The position numbers and the translations under genes were made by a program. Source: Mortierella sp. BCC40632 (lineage: Eukaryota; Mortierellomycota; Mortierellomycetes; Mortierellales; Mortierellaceae). Taken from it: a DNA stretch of 64,000 nt. The DNA lies in the NCBI GenBank assembly GCA_011634665.1, contig WAEK01000009.1, positions 124,001 to 188,000 on the forward strand. Reading direction: 5' to 3'. Below, in pieces: positions 24,213 through 35,077 of this stretch (the stretch's first letter is position 1; the number at the start of each line of letters is the position of its first letter). The notes beneath the pieces are model-generated. The model did no database searches, was not told where the DNA came from, and was given only the letters and a program-made list of their open reading frames with translations.

Positions 24213-24802
24213 GGATAGGATAAGTCGCCAGGCTGGCCTTGGCTTTAGTATCTTCAGTTAGATTCCTGCTTCATAGAAAGATATGATCATCAATATATAC
24301 GAATTAATATGAATTCTAGTCAACGAGTGCGAGTTTTGGAGGCTCTTGGTATCATGGTGTCACAGAAGCGAATGTGGTTATGAAATTGACCTTTCTCTTT
24401 TCTATTCTTCTCCAGTCTGCCAACATTGTCACTGCTATTGTGGACAGGGATTGGTTTGCCATCTTTCACGATCATCTCCCTAGCTAGGTTCAGCATGTGA
24501 GTCTCACAGACTGTCTGTCTTTTATTTCCAATGAACAGAGTAACCAAAGTGACAATAGGGTTAGTACGCGCTCTGGTATACTATAAGCTCATCATGCCCA
24601 TGCAAGGCCCTCGTTTACAAAAAAAAAGGCAGGCCAGGGACAACAAATGCATCCGATAGACAAAATCCACAACCTTCTGGTACACAGGAACATTGTTAAC
24701 ACGGAATCATGAAGCAGGAAGGCCCACAGCGTTCTGGATCTCCATTCCCCAGTAAGCAAACTTCAAATCCTCATAGCTGGATTCATTATCCCCGCCTATA
24801 GT

Positions 24803-24971
24803 GAGCCCAAGCACAGCAGATTGGGAGGATCTCTCTCACTCCTGGCTTTGTCTTTGTCTGAACGAAATATGCCACCACAAGCAAATGATAGCAAATACCA
24901 GACAAAACATGACATAAAAAACGAATGCTGGGTTAGGAGAACAGAAGGATGCTATTGCTATGCCCGGGCTC
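24803..24971. repeat. Spacer inverted repeat, unit 3
   Basis: The left arm GAGCCCAAGCACAGCA is at 24803-24818. The right arm at 24956-24971 has decayed with several mismatches. Confidence 0.7.
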
Positions 24972-25597
24972 TCGACCGAGACCGGTGCCAATCTGATGGG
25001 AAGCTTTTATCAAAACTGTATCTGCATTCCACCCTCTGAGCTTTTTTTTTTGTCTAATAAGGATTCAACCCATGGAGGAGGGGAAAAATTCAGAACAGGG
25101 TTGTTTAAGACCCATATCATAATCGAGGAAGTATGCTTTCTGTGTTGCAAAGTATGTTGCACGAAATAAGAAACTTCCTGGTAAGTCCTTTTCATTTTTG
25201 TTTTCGCGAGCTACCAAGGTGGTACCGCACTGCCACTAAACAACCGAAATGATTATAAGTTACACAGATCCGAGGATCCAAGGCTAGGACATGTTGGATC
25301 TACACTTGTTGTGCAAGCTGAGTAATGCTACCTGCTGCATGTCAATCATTTCGGTTCAATCTATAGGTAGGAAGGAGAGAGAGGAGGATCGGACTGAAAA
25401 AAATGCAGGTCTGATCTAGGAATCATTTTGCCTCTCTTCCTTCCTTCATTGGCAATGCAACCAAAACGTGGAAACACAGTCTGCTAGAAAAAACAAACAA
25501 ACAAAAAAAAAGGCAAAACAATCAAGCCAGAACATATTTCGGTAGGCATTTGGCAGGATGGATGAGTGCTGTATGAGAGTAGAGGGGGAAACACCAA

Positions 25598-25632
25598 GTC
25601 AAGACACAACTCATCACGGACAAGTATTTAAA
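25598..25632 (+). promoter_or_regulatory. Core promoter block of array gene 3
   Basis: A GTCAAGACACAACTCATCA box is followed by TATTTAAA at 25625-25632, 113 bp before the ATG. Confidence 0.75.
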
Positions 25633-25744
25633 AAGATGATTCATGGTACGATTTTCACTCTTCAACTCATCCTCTATCTCCTATCCCCCTCCCCCATCGA
25701 CTCATCACTCGCCCTCTTCCCTTTCATTCATCTTTTCTTCTACG

Positions 25745-27631
25745 ATGAAGGCGAACCCAGTCCTTTGTCTCGCACTAGCCGCGACGGCTCAAGCTCTTCC
25801 TTTTCTCGAGGTCATCAATCAAGTTGCCAATATTTTGACCATTCTCACTAGTGCCATCTCTCTTTCGACCCCTGCCGTATCCAGTCAAGTCGGCTTCTCC
25901 ACGGCAATCGGATACAATGGCGTCAATGACAAGAATGAGGTCGTTGGAGGGCCAGGCACAACCTCAGGAATGGATGGACCTTTCCCTTTGTTCAATATCG
26001 TTGCCGACGATAGCAGCTCTATCGTCTACTACGGAAATGGTCCCTATATCAACAGTGGAGACAAAGCTGTCCGCCAGGCAAACATCAACAACAACAGAAA
26101 GCACCGAAAGATCACTATCTATGCAGGTGATTCCAAGCCTACGGCAGGTGGTCCCCTTCCCAGTTTCGTCCGCAATGCCATTTGTTTCAAGTATATTGCC
26201 ATTACTCCCGACAGTGCTCAATCCGATACGAAACCCTACGTGATCTCGGCAGAACTGTTGATCAAGTATTTCGGTGGTAGTTGGTATTATTCAGGTGACA
26301 ATTTCCACTACTTTAGCGAAGACGGCAAATGCACTATCCTCAAAGATCCACTCCCGTGTGTTTGGTTGTCGGCCTTTAACCATGACGGAGTCGACTTCAT
26401 CGAGAAAATCATTATCAAAGATGTCGAAGACTACAAGATGGCAGTCAAGACAAGTCCCATGAATGAGGCTTCGATCAAGAACACTCTGAGCGTTGCATGG
26501 TCCCATCTCCCAGACAAGCCTAGTGTAATCGCACTTCGTAATTCACTCGCTGGTTCTCCAAAGCGTGCCGACAAGGAGGATGATAACTCGGTCATCATCG
26601 ATTCGGAGCTCCCTGCTACTACTCTCTGTAACGACAAGTCGTCTTATGGTCCTTCATTTGTCTCGGAACGTGAAAAGTTGTTCTGTAACATGAAGACAAA
26701 GAAGCTGTATCCTCAATGTGGAGGCAAGGTCACTACCTCTTGTTATCAAATCAAGAACAATACGCTCTCGCTTGAGATGGATGCCCCTCGACGAAACAGA
26801 ATTGCTCCTCCTGCCAAGATCTCTCTTCCCCTCCGACGATTCCCAAAGAAAAAGCTGGCCAAACGTGTCGACCTAGAAGCACCAGATTGCAAGAGAAAGG
26901 ACCCCATTGTGAGTTGGACACCTACCATCACTGGCTCCTTCAAGGGTGATCAGGTCGCTCAGGGAGCAGATTACGACCGTATTGGTCAGCGTCTTGGATG
27001 GATGAGTGACCGCAGTGCCAAGGAGTTTGAGGGTACTTGGGTCGATTACCAGAATGGTCATGACGCCCGATTCGAATGTAAAAAGGCCTTTGTTCAAGAT
27101 CTTGCTGGTTGTCAACGATGCATCCGATTCGCTACGGATTCGGTCTGGACTGTCCTTCAGAGTCGTACGGTTGGCAGACTCGACCTTAACTGTGGTTCGA
27201 TCCAATACTCACTCAAGCGTGGCAGCAGTGGTGGTGGCGGCAGCAAGTGTTCTCGCACACTGGGTCGTGCAGATGGTCGTTCAGGCGAGTGCTGCGAAAC
27301 AAGCGATGACTGTGAACTTATCTGTGATAGTAGTACCAAGAAGTGCCGACCTGGAAGTATGGTTTGTGGCTCACTGAACCCCTACAAATTTGGTCGTGGC
27401 AAGGGCGATGGCGTTGTCGGTGACTGCTGCGATACCAGCAGTGACTGTGTCAAGAGTTGTGTCAACAGACAGTGCAACAGCAGTAGCAGTGGTGGTAGTA
27501 GCAAGTGCAAAGGTGGCCGACCTGGTCTCAAGGATGGTTCTGGTGCCGAAGGAGCATGCTGTGTCACCGAGGCTGACTGCAAGGTGTGCTGTTCCAAGGC
27601 TGGTGTGTGCAATGCTGCCTGTAGAGATTGA
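25745..27631 (+). CDS. Array gene 3: secreted, Lys-Arg-punctuated cysteine-rich protein, short tail
   Basis: Intronless, 628 residues. Signal peptide MKANPVLCLALAATAQALP. The three Lys-Arg junctions (SPKR|AD, LAKR|VD, SLKR|GS) are all kept. The tail has only one A+B pair (A with LGRADGRSGECCETSDDCEL, B with CGSLNPYKFG) and the terminal eight-Cys module, so this is the shortest intact copy. The loss of one pair is a clean in-frame event between Gly/Ser linkers. The spacing of Cys in the retained modules is unchanged. Family and role are unknown. Confidence 0.88.
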   Translation: MKANPVLCLALAATAQALPFLEVINQVANILTILTSAISLSTPAVSSQVGFSTAIGYNGVNDKNEVVGGPGTTSGMDGPFPLFNIVADDSSSIVYYGNGPYINSGDKAVRQANINNNRKHRKITIYAGDSKPTAGGPLPSFVRNAICFKYIAITPDSAQSDTKPYVISAELLIKYFGGSWYYSGDNFHYFSEDGKCTILKDPLPCVWLSAFNHDGVDFIEKIIIKDVEDYKMAVKTSPMNEASIKNTLSVAWSHLPDKPSVIALRNSLAGSPKRADKEDDNSVIIDSELPATTLCNDKSSYGPSFVSEREKLFCNMKTKKLYPQCGGKVTTSCYQIKNNTLSLEMDAPRRNRIAPPAKISLPLRRFPKKKLAKRVDLEAPDCKRKDPIVSWTPTITGSFKGDQVAQGADYDRIGQRLGWMSDRSAKEFEGTWVDYQNGHDARFECKKAFVQDLAGCQRCIRFATDSVWTVLQSRTVGRLDLNCGSIQYSLKRGSSGGGGSKCSRTLGRADGRSGECCETSDDCELICDSSTKKCRPGSMVCGSLNPYKFGRGKGDGVVGDCCDTSSDCVKSCVNRQCNSSSSGGSSKCKGGRPGLKDGSGAEGACCVTEADCKVCCSKAGVCNAACRD

Positions 27632-28032
27632 GGATTTGACGCCAGGCTGGCCTTGGCTTTAGTATCTTCAGTTAGATTCCTGCTTCATAGAAAGATATGA
27701 TCATCAATATATACGAATTAATATGAATTCTAGTCAACGAGTGCGAGTTTTGGAGGCTCTTGGTATCATGGTGTCACAGAAGCGAATGTGGTTATGAAAT
27801 TGACCTTTCTCTTTTCTATTCTTCTCCAGTCTGCCAACATTGTCACTGCTATTGTGGACAGGGATTGGTTTGCCATCTTTCACGATCATCCCCCTAGCTA
27901 GGTTCAGCATGTGAGTCTCACAGACTGTCTGTCTTTTATTTCCAATGAACAGAGTAACCAAAGTGACAGTATGGTTAGTATGCGCTCTGGCATACCATAA
28001 GCTCATCATGCCCATGCGGGGCCTTTGCTTAC

Positions 28033-28114
28033 AAAAAAAAAAAAAAAAAAAAAAAAAATGGCAGGCAGGCAGGCAGGTAGGTAGGTAGGCAGGCAGGCAG
28101 GTAGGCAGGCAGGC
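28033..28114. repeat. Poly-A run plus GGCA/GGTA tetranucleotide expansion
   Basis: The sister spacer at about 24615 has only a short A run and GGCAGGCCAGGG here, so the expansion arose after the duplication. Confidence 0.9.
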
Positions 28115-28291
28115 CAGGGACAACAAATGCATCTGATAGACGAGAAGACACTACCATACTGGGTATACAGGAATATTGTTAACACGGAATCGTGAGGCAA
28201 GAAGGTAGTACAGTGCTCTGGATCCTTTTTCTCTAGTATCTAAATAAACTTCAAATCCTCATAGCTGGATTCAATATCCCCGCCTAATGGT

Positions 28292-28449
28292 GAGCCCAAG
28301 CACAGCAGAAGGGATGGTTCATTCTCGCTCCTTACTTTGTCCTTGTCCGAAAAAATATGCCGCCACAAGCAAATGCCAGCAAATATCAAACAAAAAAAAA
28401 AATCTTGGGTTTAGTGAGACAAAGGGATGTCATTGCTGTGCTTGGGCTC
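28292..28449. repeat. Spacer inverted repeat, unit 4
   Basis: Perfect 16-bp arms GAGCCCAAGCACAGCA at 28292-28307 and 28434-28449. Partial complementarity continues inward for about 15 bp. Confidence 0.85.
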
Positions 28450-29047
28450 TCGGATGGGACCAGCACCGGACTGGATGAAGGTTTTTTTTATTTTTTTTTT
28501 TTTATCAACACCGCACCTGCATTCGACTAGTAAGGATCCAGCCAATGGTAAACTCCACAGCAGGATTTTTTTTTTGGAGCCCAAATCAGATTGGTGTTGG
28601 AGAATGTCTGTGCTGCAAGGAATGTTGCACAAAAAGAGAACCAATTCCTGGTAAGCCCTTTTTCTTGCACCTTTTATTATATTTTTTAGCGAGTTACCAA
28701 GGTTGTACCGCACTGCCACTAAACAACCGAGATGATCTGAGTTACACGGAGCCGAGAATCTTAGGCAAGGGCGTGTCGGATCAACGGCTATCGTTCAAGC
28801 TGAGCAATATGTACCTGCTGCAGTCGAACGTCTCGGCTAGATTTCTAGGTAATGAGGGATAGTGGGGGATGGGGCAGAAAAGTATGCAAGTTAACTCTAG
28901 GATACATACTCCACTCCTCTTCTCCCTTTATCAGCAAAGTAATCAAAGTATGGAAAAAACTTTGGCAGGGAGAAAACTAGAATTTCTCTCGGCACTCGCT
29001 CAACAAGATGGACGAGAGTTGTTTGAGGGCAGGGATGGAAAGCACCA

Positions 29048-29083
29048 AGTCAAGACACAACTCATCATGGACGAGTATTTAAA
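29048..29083 (+). promoter_or_regulatory. Core promoter block of array gene 4
   Basis: A GTCAAGACACAACTCATCA box is followed by TATTTAAA at 29076-29083, 100 bp before the ATG. Confidence 0.75.
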
Positions 29084-29182
29084 CAGATGGTCAAAGGCAC
29101 CATTCCACCCTTCAACCCATCCTCCATCTCCTATTCTTCCTCTTCATTTCCACTTCCTTCCTCTCCCTTCTTCTCTTCTACA

Positions 29183-31321
29183 ATGAAGGTGAACCCAGCC
29201 CTATGCCTCGCACTAGCTGCGACGGCTCAAGCCCTTCCTGCACTCGAGGTCATTAACCAAGTCGCCAACATTTTGACCATCATCACCAGTGCCATCTCTC
29301 TTTCGACCCCTGCCGTATCCAGTCAAGTTGGTCTGTCCACGGCAATCGGTTATAACGGTGTCAATGACAAGAACGAAGTCGTCGGAGGAGCTGGCACGAC
29401 TTCAGGAATGGATGGACCCTTCCCTCTGGTCTACATCTCTGCAGACGACAGGAGCTCCATCATCAGCTACACCTACGGACCTTATATCGACAGTGGAGAC
29501 AAGGCTGTCCGTCAGACCAACATCAAAAGTAACAGAAATCACCTGAAGACCGATATCTATGCTGGCGATTTGAAGCTTGTGGGAACCGGAAACACTTTCT
29601 ACATTCGAAACGCCATCTGCTTCAAGTATATCGCCATTACTCCCGACAGTGCTCAATCCGATACAAAGCCCTACGTGATCTCGGCAGAACTGTTGATCAA
29701 GTATTTCAATGTTCCCTGGTATTATTCAGGCGATAATTACCGCTACTACAGTGATGATGGCAAATGTTCCATCGTCAGGAGTCCACTTCCATGTGTGTGG
29801 TTGTCCGCCTTTAAACACGATGGACTCGATTTCGTCGAAAAGATCTCGATCAGTAATGTGGCAGAGTACAAGATGGCGGTTAAGACGAGCCCCATTAATG
29901 AAGCCTCGATCAAGAATTATGTGAAAATTACAATGTCCCATCTCCCAGACAAGGCCAGCGTGCTTGTAGGCCGTGATAGGCCCCCCGGTCTTCCTAAGCG
30001 TGCCGACAAGGAGGATGATAACTCGGTCATCATCGACTCGGAGCTCCCTGCTTCTACTCTCTGTAACGACAAGTCGTCTTATGGTCCTTCATTTGTCTCG
30101 GAACGTGAAAAGTTGTTCTGTAACATGAAGACAAAGAAGCTTTATCGTCAGTGTGGAGGCAAGGTCACTACCTCTTGTTATCAGATCAAGAACAATACGC
30201 TCTCGCTTGAGATGGATGCCCCTCGACGAAACGGAATTGCTCCTCCTACCAAGATCTCTCTTCCCCTGCGACGATTTCCAAAGAACAAGTTGGCCAAGCG
30301 TGTCGATCTAGAAGAACCAGACTGCAAGAGAAAGGACCCCATTGTGAGCTGGACACCTACCATTACTGGCTCCTACAAGGGTGATCAGGCTGCTCAGGGT
30401 TCAGATTATGACCGCATTAACCAGCGCCTTGCATGGATGAATGCCGGCAGTACCAAGGATTTCGAGGGTGTCTGGATCGATTATGCTAATGGACACGATG
30501 CCCGATTCGAATGTAAAAAGAATATTGTCCAAGATCTTGCCGGTTGTCAACGATGCATCAAGTTCGCTACTGACTCGGCTTCGAGTGTCCTTCAGAGTCG
30601 TACGGTCGGCAGAATCGACCTCAACTGTGGTTCGATCCAATACTTCCTCAAGCGTGGCGCTGGCGGCAGCAAGTGTACTCGCAAGCTGGGTCGTGGTGAT
30701 GGCAAATCTGGCGAATGCTGCGAAACCAGCGATGATTGTGTGCTTGTCTGTGATAACAGTGCCAAGAAATGCCGACCTGGAAGTACGGTTTGTGGCTCAC
30801 TGAACCCTTTCAAGTTTGGTCGCGGCAAGGGTGATGGTGTTCCTGGTGACTGCTGTGAGAGCAGCAGCGACTGTGTCAAGAGCTGTGTCAACAAGCAGTG
30901 TAGCAGCACCAGCAGTGGTGGTGGCAGTGGTGGCAAGTGTACTCGCAAGCTGGGTCGTGGTGATGGTCGCACAAACGACTGCTGCGAAACAAGCGATGAC
31001 TGTGAACTTATCTGTGATAGCAGTGCCAAGAAATGCCGACCTGGAAGTATGGTTTGTGGCTCACTGAACCCTTTCAAGTTTGGTCGTGGCAAGGGTGATG
31101 GTGTTATCGGTGACTGCTGCGATACCAGCAATGACTGTGTCAAGAGTTGTGTCAACAAACAGTGCAACAGCAGTAGCAGTGGCGGTAGTAGCAAGTGCAA
31201 AGGTGGTCGACCTGGTCTCAAGGATGGCTCTGGTGCCGAAGGAGCATGCTGTGTCACCCAAGCTGACTGCAAGGTGTGCTGTTCCAAGGCTGGTGTGTGT
31301 AATGCTGCCTGCAGAGATTGA
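29183..31321 (+). CDS. Array gene 4: secreted, Lys-Arg-punctuated cysteine-rich protein
   Basis: Intronless, 712 residues. Signal peptide MKVNPALCLALAATAQALP. Junctions LPKR|AD, LAKR|VD and FLKR|GA are present. The tail has two A+B pairs, starting KCTRKLGRGDGK (Thr instead of Ser after the first Cys, shared with genes 6 and 7), with short linkers (GAGG and SSGGGSGG), then the terminal module. The third domain differs from most copies (FEGVWIDYANGHDARF, SASSVLQSRTVGRIDL), close to gene 7. N-terminal domain is related to gene 1 in the region around TADDRSSIISYTYG. No known family recognised. Confidence 0.88.
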   Translation: MKVNPALCLALAATAQALPALEVINQVANILTIITSAISLSTPAVSSQVGLSTAIGYNGVNDKNEVVGGAGTTSGMDGPFPLVYISADDRSSIISYTYGPYIDSGDKAVRQTNIKSNRNHLKTDIYAGDLKLVGTGNTFYIRNAICFKYIAITPDSAQSDTKPYVISAELLIKYFNVPWYYSGDNYRYYSDDGKCSIVRSPLPCVWLSAFKHDGLDFVEKISISNVAEYKMAVKTSPINEASIKNYVKITMSHLPDKASVLVGRDRPPGLPKRADKEDDNSVIIDSELPASTLCNDKSSYGPSFVSEREKLFCNMKTKKLYRQCGGKVTTSCYQIKNNTLSLEMDAPRRNGIAPPTKISLPLRRFPKNKLAKRVDLEEPDCKRKDPIVSWTPTITGSYKGDQAAQGSDYDRINQRLAWMNAGSTKDFEGVWIDYANGHDARFECKKNIVQDLAGCQRCIKFATDSASSVLQSRTVGRIDLNCGSIQYFLKRGAGGSKCTRKLGRGDGKSGECCETSDDCVLVCDNSAKKCRPGSTVCGSLNPFKFGRGKGDGVPGDCCESSSDCVKSCVNKQCSSTSSGGGSGGKCTRKLGRGDGRTNDCCETSDDCELICDSSAKKCRPGSMVCGSLNPFKFGRGKGDGVIGDCCDTSNDCVKSCVNKQCNSSSSGGSSKCKGGRPGLKDGSGAEGACCVTQADCKVCCSKAGVCNAACRD

Positions 31322-31887
31322 GGATAAGTCGCCAGGCTGGCCTTGGCTTAAGTAGCATCAACTAGATTCCTGCTTCATAAAAAGATGTGATCAACAATAA
31401 ACACGAGTTAACATAATTTCTGGTCAATGAATGCGAATGTAAAAGACTCTTAGTATCATGGTGTCACAGAAGCTGATGCGGCAGTATTGACATTAACCTT
31501 TTCTTTCTACAGTTCCTCTAGTTCCTCTGGTCTGCCAACCATGTAACTGCTGTAAGGGGCAGGGCTGATTTGCCTTTGCCCACCAACATCTTCCTAGCTA
31601 GGTTCAGAAAGCGAATCTTAGAGGCTACTTTTCTCTCATTTCACTTTTTGAGTAACCAAAGGGACAATATAGCTGCTCCCTGTCCTAGCATTCTTTGCTG
31701 GCAAAAAAAAACAGACTGGAGACAACGACTGCATCCAAAATGAAGACACCTCCCTGCCGATACGCAGGAACATTGTTAACACGAATTCCATAAGGCAAAA
31801 AGGCACTCAGGGTTCGTTCTGGCCCCTCTCTCTCCCCTGATTATAGGCTGAATTTTCACACATGGATCCTTTATCCCCGCCAATGAT

Positions 31888-32033
31888 GAGCCCAAGCACA
31901 GCAGGAGGAAGGGTTCTTTTTCGTCCCTGGCATTGTCTTAGTCTGGTCGAAATGCGCCACTTCAAGCAAGTAGGTAGTAAAAAATGGGTGCTGGATTAGG
32001 TTAAGAGATATGTCATTGCTGTGCTTGGGCTCT
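31888..32033. repeat. Spacer inverted repeat, unit 5
   Basis: Perfect 16-bp arms at 31888-31903 and 32018-32033. Confidence 0.85.
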
Positions 32034-32620
32034 TTGACGGGACCGGTGCCGATCCGGATGAGGATTTTTATCAAATCTTGCACCTACATTCTGTCCTCTG
32101 AGCCCTTTTGTGGAAGGCTAACCAGGATGGGAACCAACCCATGGAAAAAGGGTAAAACCCAGAACTGCACTGTTAGGAGTCCGACTCTGACTAGAAAGAA
32201 CAGTTCCTTGGCTTGCCCATGTTAAGGAATGGGGAGGAAAATTTTGCAAGTCACCCAGACAAACAACAGAAATGCTGGGCTTCTTTTTTTTTTTTTATTT
32301 TTTTTATGGTTCACAGAGCCCAAGCCCAAGGAAAGAACGTGTTGGATTAACGGCTATTGAACAAGCTGAGCAACACTATCAGATGCAGTTGGGCGTTTCG
32401 GTTCGATCAGACTGAGGGTATGTAGGTTTACGCGAGTAGTCTCATCCCCTCCCTTCTCCCCTCCTCCTCTATTAGTCTATCTCATCGGTAACGTACCAAA
32501 GCGTGAACGGTTTTCTAGTACGTACATAGGAAGAAAGAAATATATATCTCGAACCAGAGTTACTTTTAGTAGGCGCCAGAAAGGGTATTTATGAGAGCTT
32601 CTTGAGGAGAAGGCATCAAG

Positions 32621-32654
32621 TCAAGACAAAACTCTTTATGGATGCGTGTTTAAA
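32621..32654 (+). promoter_or_regulatory. Core promoter block of array gene 5, altered TATA element
   Basis: A GTCAAGACAAAACTC box is followed by TGTTTAAA at 32647-32654, 96 bp before the ATG. The TATTTAAA of the other copies has an A-to-G change. Confidence 0.65.
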
Positions 32655-32749
32655 TAGATGCCCTAAGATACCAAATTACCCTTCTACCCATACTCTTATT
32701 CCCCTATCCTCTGTCTGTTCTCCTTCCTTCCTTCAGCTTTTCTTTTACG

Positions 32750-35077
32750 ATGAAGGTGGCTCCTGCCCTCTGTCTCGTACTAGCTACGACGGCTTATGCT
32801 CTTCCTCCACTCGAGGTCATCGGACAAATCTCCAACATTTTGACCATCATCACCGGTACTCTCTCTCTTACAGCTCCCTCCGTGTCCAACCAAGTTGGTC
32901 TAGCCACAGCAATCGGCTATAACGGTGTCAACGACAACAATGAAGTTGTTGGAGGGCCGGGTACGACCTCAGGAATGGATGGACCCTTCCCACTCTTTCA
33001 CATCACGGCAAACGACAGAAGCTCTATCGTCACATATACCCATGGTCCTTACATCGACAGTGGGGTCAAAGGTGTCCATCAGCCAACCGTCAATAACAAC
33101 AGAAAGCACCACAGAGCTAACATCTATGCGGGTGATTCCAAGCTTGTGGGAACCGGGAAAACTTTTTACATTCGAAATGCCATCTGTTTCAAGTACATCG
33201 CCATTACTCCCGACAAAGCTCAATCCGACACAGAACCCTACCTGATCACGGCAGAGTTGTTGATCAAGTATTTCAATGCTCCTTGGTACTATTCAGGAGA
33301 CTATTACCGCTTCTATAGTGAAGACGGTAAGTGTGATACTTACAAGAACCCACTCCCATGTGTGTGGTTGTCGGCCTTTAACCACGATGGAGTTAATTTC
33401 ATCGAGAAGATCTCGATCAAGGATACCCCAGAGTACAAGATGACAGTCCTGACAAGCCCCATAAATGAAGCCGCACTCAAGAACTATCTGAGCATTGAGT
33501 GGTCTCATCTACCAGACAAGGCCAGTGTGCTCGTAGATCCTGGTAGACCCCCAGGCCTTCCAAAGCGTGCCGACAAGGAGGATGATAACTCGGTCATCAT
33601 CGACTCGGAGCTCCCTGCCACTACTCTCTGTAACGACAAGTCGTCTTATGGTCCTTCATTTGTCTCGGAACGTGAAAAGTTGTTCTGTAACATGAAGACA
33701 AAGAAGCTGTACCCTCAGTGTGGAGGCAAGGTCACCAGTTCCTGCTATCAGATCAAGAACAACACGCTCTCGCTTGAGATGGATGCCCCTCGACGAAACG
33801 GAATTGCTCCTCCTACCAAGATCTCTCTTCCTCTCCGACGATTCCCAAAGAACAAATTGGCCAAACGTGTCGATGTGGTGGAGCCAAAATGCATACAGAA
33901 GGATCCTAATGGAGGCTGGACGCCTATTATCACTGGTTCCTACATGGGTGATCAGGTTGCTCAAGGTTCAGATTTTGACCGCATTGGTCAGCGTCTTTCA
34001 TGGATGAATGATCGCAGCACCAAGGAGTTCGAAGGTACTTGGGTTGATTACCAGAATGGTCATGACGCCCGATTCCAATGTAAAAAGGCTCTCGTTCAAG
34101 ATCTTGCCGGTTGTCAACGGTGTATCCGATTTGCTACAGATTCGGTTTGGACTGTCCTTCAGAGTCGTACGGTTGGCAGACTCGACCTTAACTGTGGTTC
34201 GATCCAGTTCTCATTTAAACGCAGTGGCGGAGGCGGTGGTGATGGCAGTGGCGGCGGCGGCGGCAGCAAGTGTTCTCGCAAGTTGGGTCGCGGTGACGGC
34301 AAGTCTGGTGAATGCTGCGAATCCAGTGATGATTGTCTGCTTATCTGCGATAACAGTGCCAATAAGTGCCGACCTGGAAACACCATGTGCGTTGGACTGA
34401 ATCCCTTCAAGTATGGCCGCGGCAAAGGCGATGGTGTTCCAGGTGACTGTTGCGACAACAGCGATGATTGTGTCAAGAGCTGTGTCAACCAACAGTGCAG
34501 CAGCACCAGCAGTGGCGGTGGTGGTGGCAAGTGTTCTCGCAAGTTGGGTCGCGGCGACGGCAAGTCTGGTGAATGCTGTGAGTCCAGCGATGATTGTGTC
34601 AAGAGCTGTGTCAACAAGCAGTGTAGCAGCAGCAGTGGTGGTGGTGGTGGTGGTGGTGGAGGTGGTGGTGGCAAGTGTTCTCGCAAGTTGGGTCGTGCAG
34701 ATGGTCGCTCAGGTGAATGCTGCGAGTCCAGTGATGATTGTCTGCTTATCTGTGATAACTTCACCAAGAAATGCCGACCTGGAAACACCATGTGCGTCGG
34801 TTTGAACCCCTACAAGTACGGTCGTGGTAAGGGCGATGGTGTTATTGGTGACTGTTGCGACACCAGCGATGACTGTGTCAAGAGTTGTGTCAACAAACAG
34901 TGCAACAGCAGCGGTAGCGGCGGCAGCGGTGGCAATGGTGGCAATGGCAAGTGCAGTGGTGGCCGACCTGGTCTCAAGGATGGCTCTGGTGCCGAAGGAG
35001 CATGCTGTGTCACCGAGGCTGACTGCAAGGTGTGCTGTTCCAAGGCTGGTGTGTGCAATGCTGCATGCAGGGACTGA
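32750..35077 (+). CDS. Array gene 5: secreted, Lys-Arg-punctuated cysteine-rich protein with a hybrid module
   Basis: Intronless, 775 residues. Signal peptide MKVAPALCLVLATTAYALP. Junctions LPKR|AD, LAKR|VD and SFKR|SG are present. The tail contains an A+B pair, then a single hybrid module, then a second A+B pair and the terminal module. The hybrid (nt 34528-34624) starts as an A module (CSRKLGRGDGKSGECCESSDDC) and ends as a B module (VKSCVNKQC), as if an internal deletion joined A to B at the shared Asp-Asp-Cys codons. Gly linkers reach 12 residues. The 3' end of the CDS and the following 1.25 kb nearly match gene 1. Function unknown. Confidence 0.88.
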   Translation: MKVAPALCLVLATTAYALPPLEVIGQISNILTIITGTLSLTAPSVSNQVGLATAIGYNGVNDNNEVVGGPGTTSGMDGPFPLFHITANDRSSIVTYTHGPYIDSGVKGVHQPTVNNNRKHHRANIYAGDSKLVGTGKTFYIRNAICFKYIAITPDKAQSDTEPYLITAELLIKYFNAPWYYSGDYYRFYSEDGKCDTYKNPLPCVWLSAFNHDGVNFIEKISIKDTPEYKMTVLTSPINEAALKNYLSIEWSHLPDKASVLVDPGRPPGLPKRADKEDDNSVIIDSELPATTLCNDKSSYGPSFVSEREKLFCNMKTKKLYPQCGGKVTSSCYQIKNNTLSLEMDAPRRNGIAPPTKISLPLRRFPKNKLAKRVDVVEPKCIQKDPNGGWTPIITGSYMGDQVAQGSDFDRIGQRLSWMNDRSTKEFEGTWVDYQNGHDARFQCKKALVQDLAGCQRCIRFATDSVWTVLQSRTVGRLDLNCGSIQFSFKRSGGGGGDGSGGGGGSKCSRKLGRGDGKSGECCESSDDCLLICDNSANKCRPGNTMCVGLNPFKYGRGKGDGVPGDCCDNSDDCVKSCVNQQCSSTSSGGGGGKCSRKLGRGDGKSGECCESSDDCVKSCVNKQCSSSSGGGGGGGGGGGGKCSRKLGRADGRSGECCESSDDCLLICDNFTKKCRPGNTMCVGLNPYKYGRGKGDGVIGDCCDTSDDCVKSCVNKQCNSSGSGGSGGNGGNGKCSGGRPGLKDGSGAEGACCVTEADCKVCCSKAGVCNAACRD
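34528..34624 (+). repeat. Hybrid A/B cysteine module in gene 5
   Basis: The front half matches A modules and the back half matches B modules. The junction lies in GATGATTGT, which both module types share, and the reading frame is kept. Confidence 0.8.

Larger units (their letters stand above)
24213..25744. other. Array spacer between genes 2 and 3
   Basis: Holds the 3' flank, inverted repeat and gene 3 promoter. The first 350 bp or so is nearly identical to the start of the spacer after gene 3 (from 27632). A 75-codon minus-strand frame there is present in both copies but broken in the other spacers, so I regard it as chance. Confidence 0.8.
27632..29182. other. Array spacer between genes 3 and 4
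   Basis: Begins almost identically to the spacer after gene 2, then differs by a poly-A run (28033-28058) and a GGCA/GGTA repeat (28060-28114). Inverted repeat and gene 4 promoter follow. No gene seen. Confidence 0.8.
31322..32749. other. Array spacer between genes 4 and 5
   Basis: Conserved 3' flank with AATAAA near 31396, inverted repeat, then a diverged gene 5 promoter. No gene seen. Confidence 0.8.

Noticed and set aside
24320..24547. 75-codon minus-strand frame repeated at 27734-27961
   Set aside because: Present in both only because the two spacers are near-identical; the homologous frame is broken in the other spacers.
28060..28114. CRISPR-like or other structured repeat
   Set aside because: It is a plain GGCA/GGTA microsatellite without spacers, and the genome is eukaryotic.
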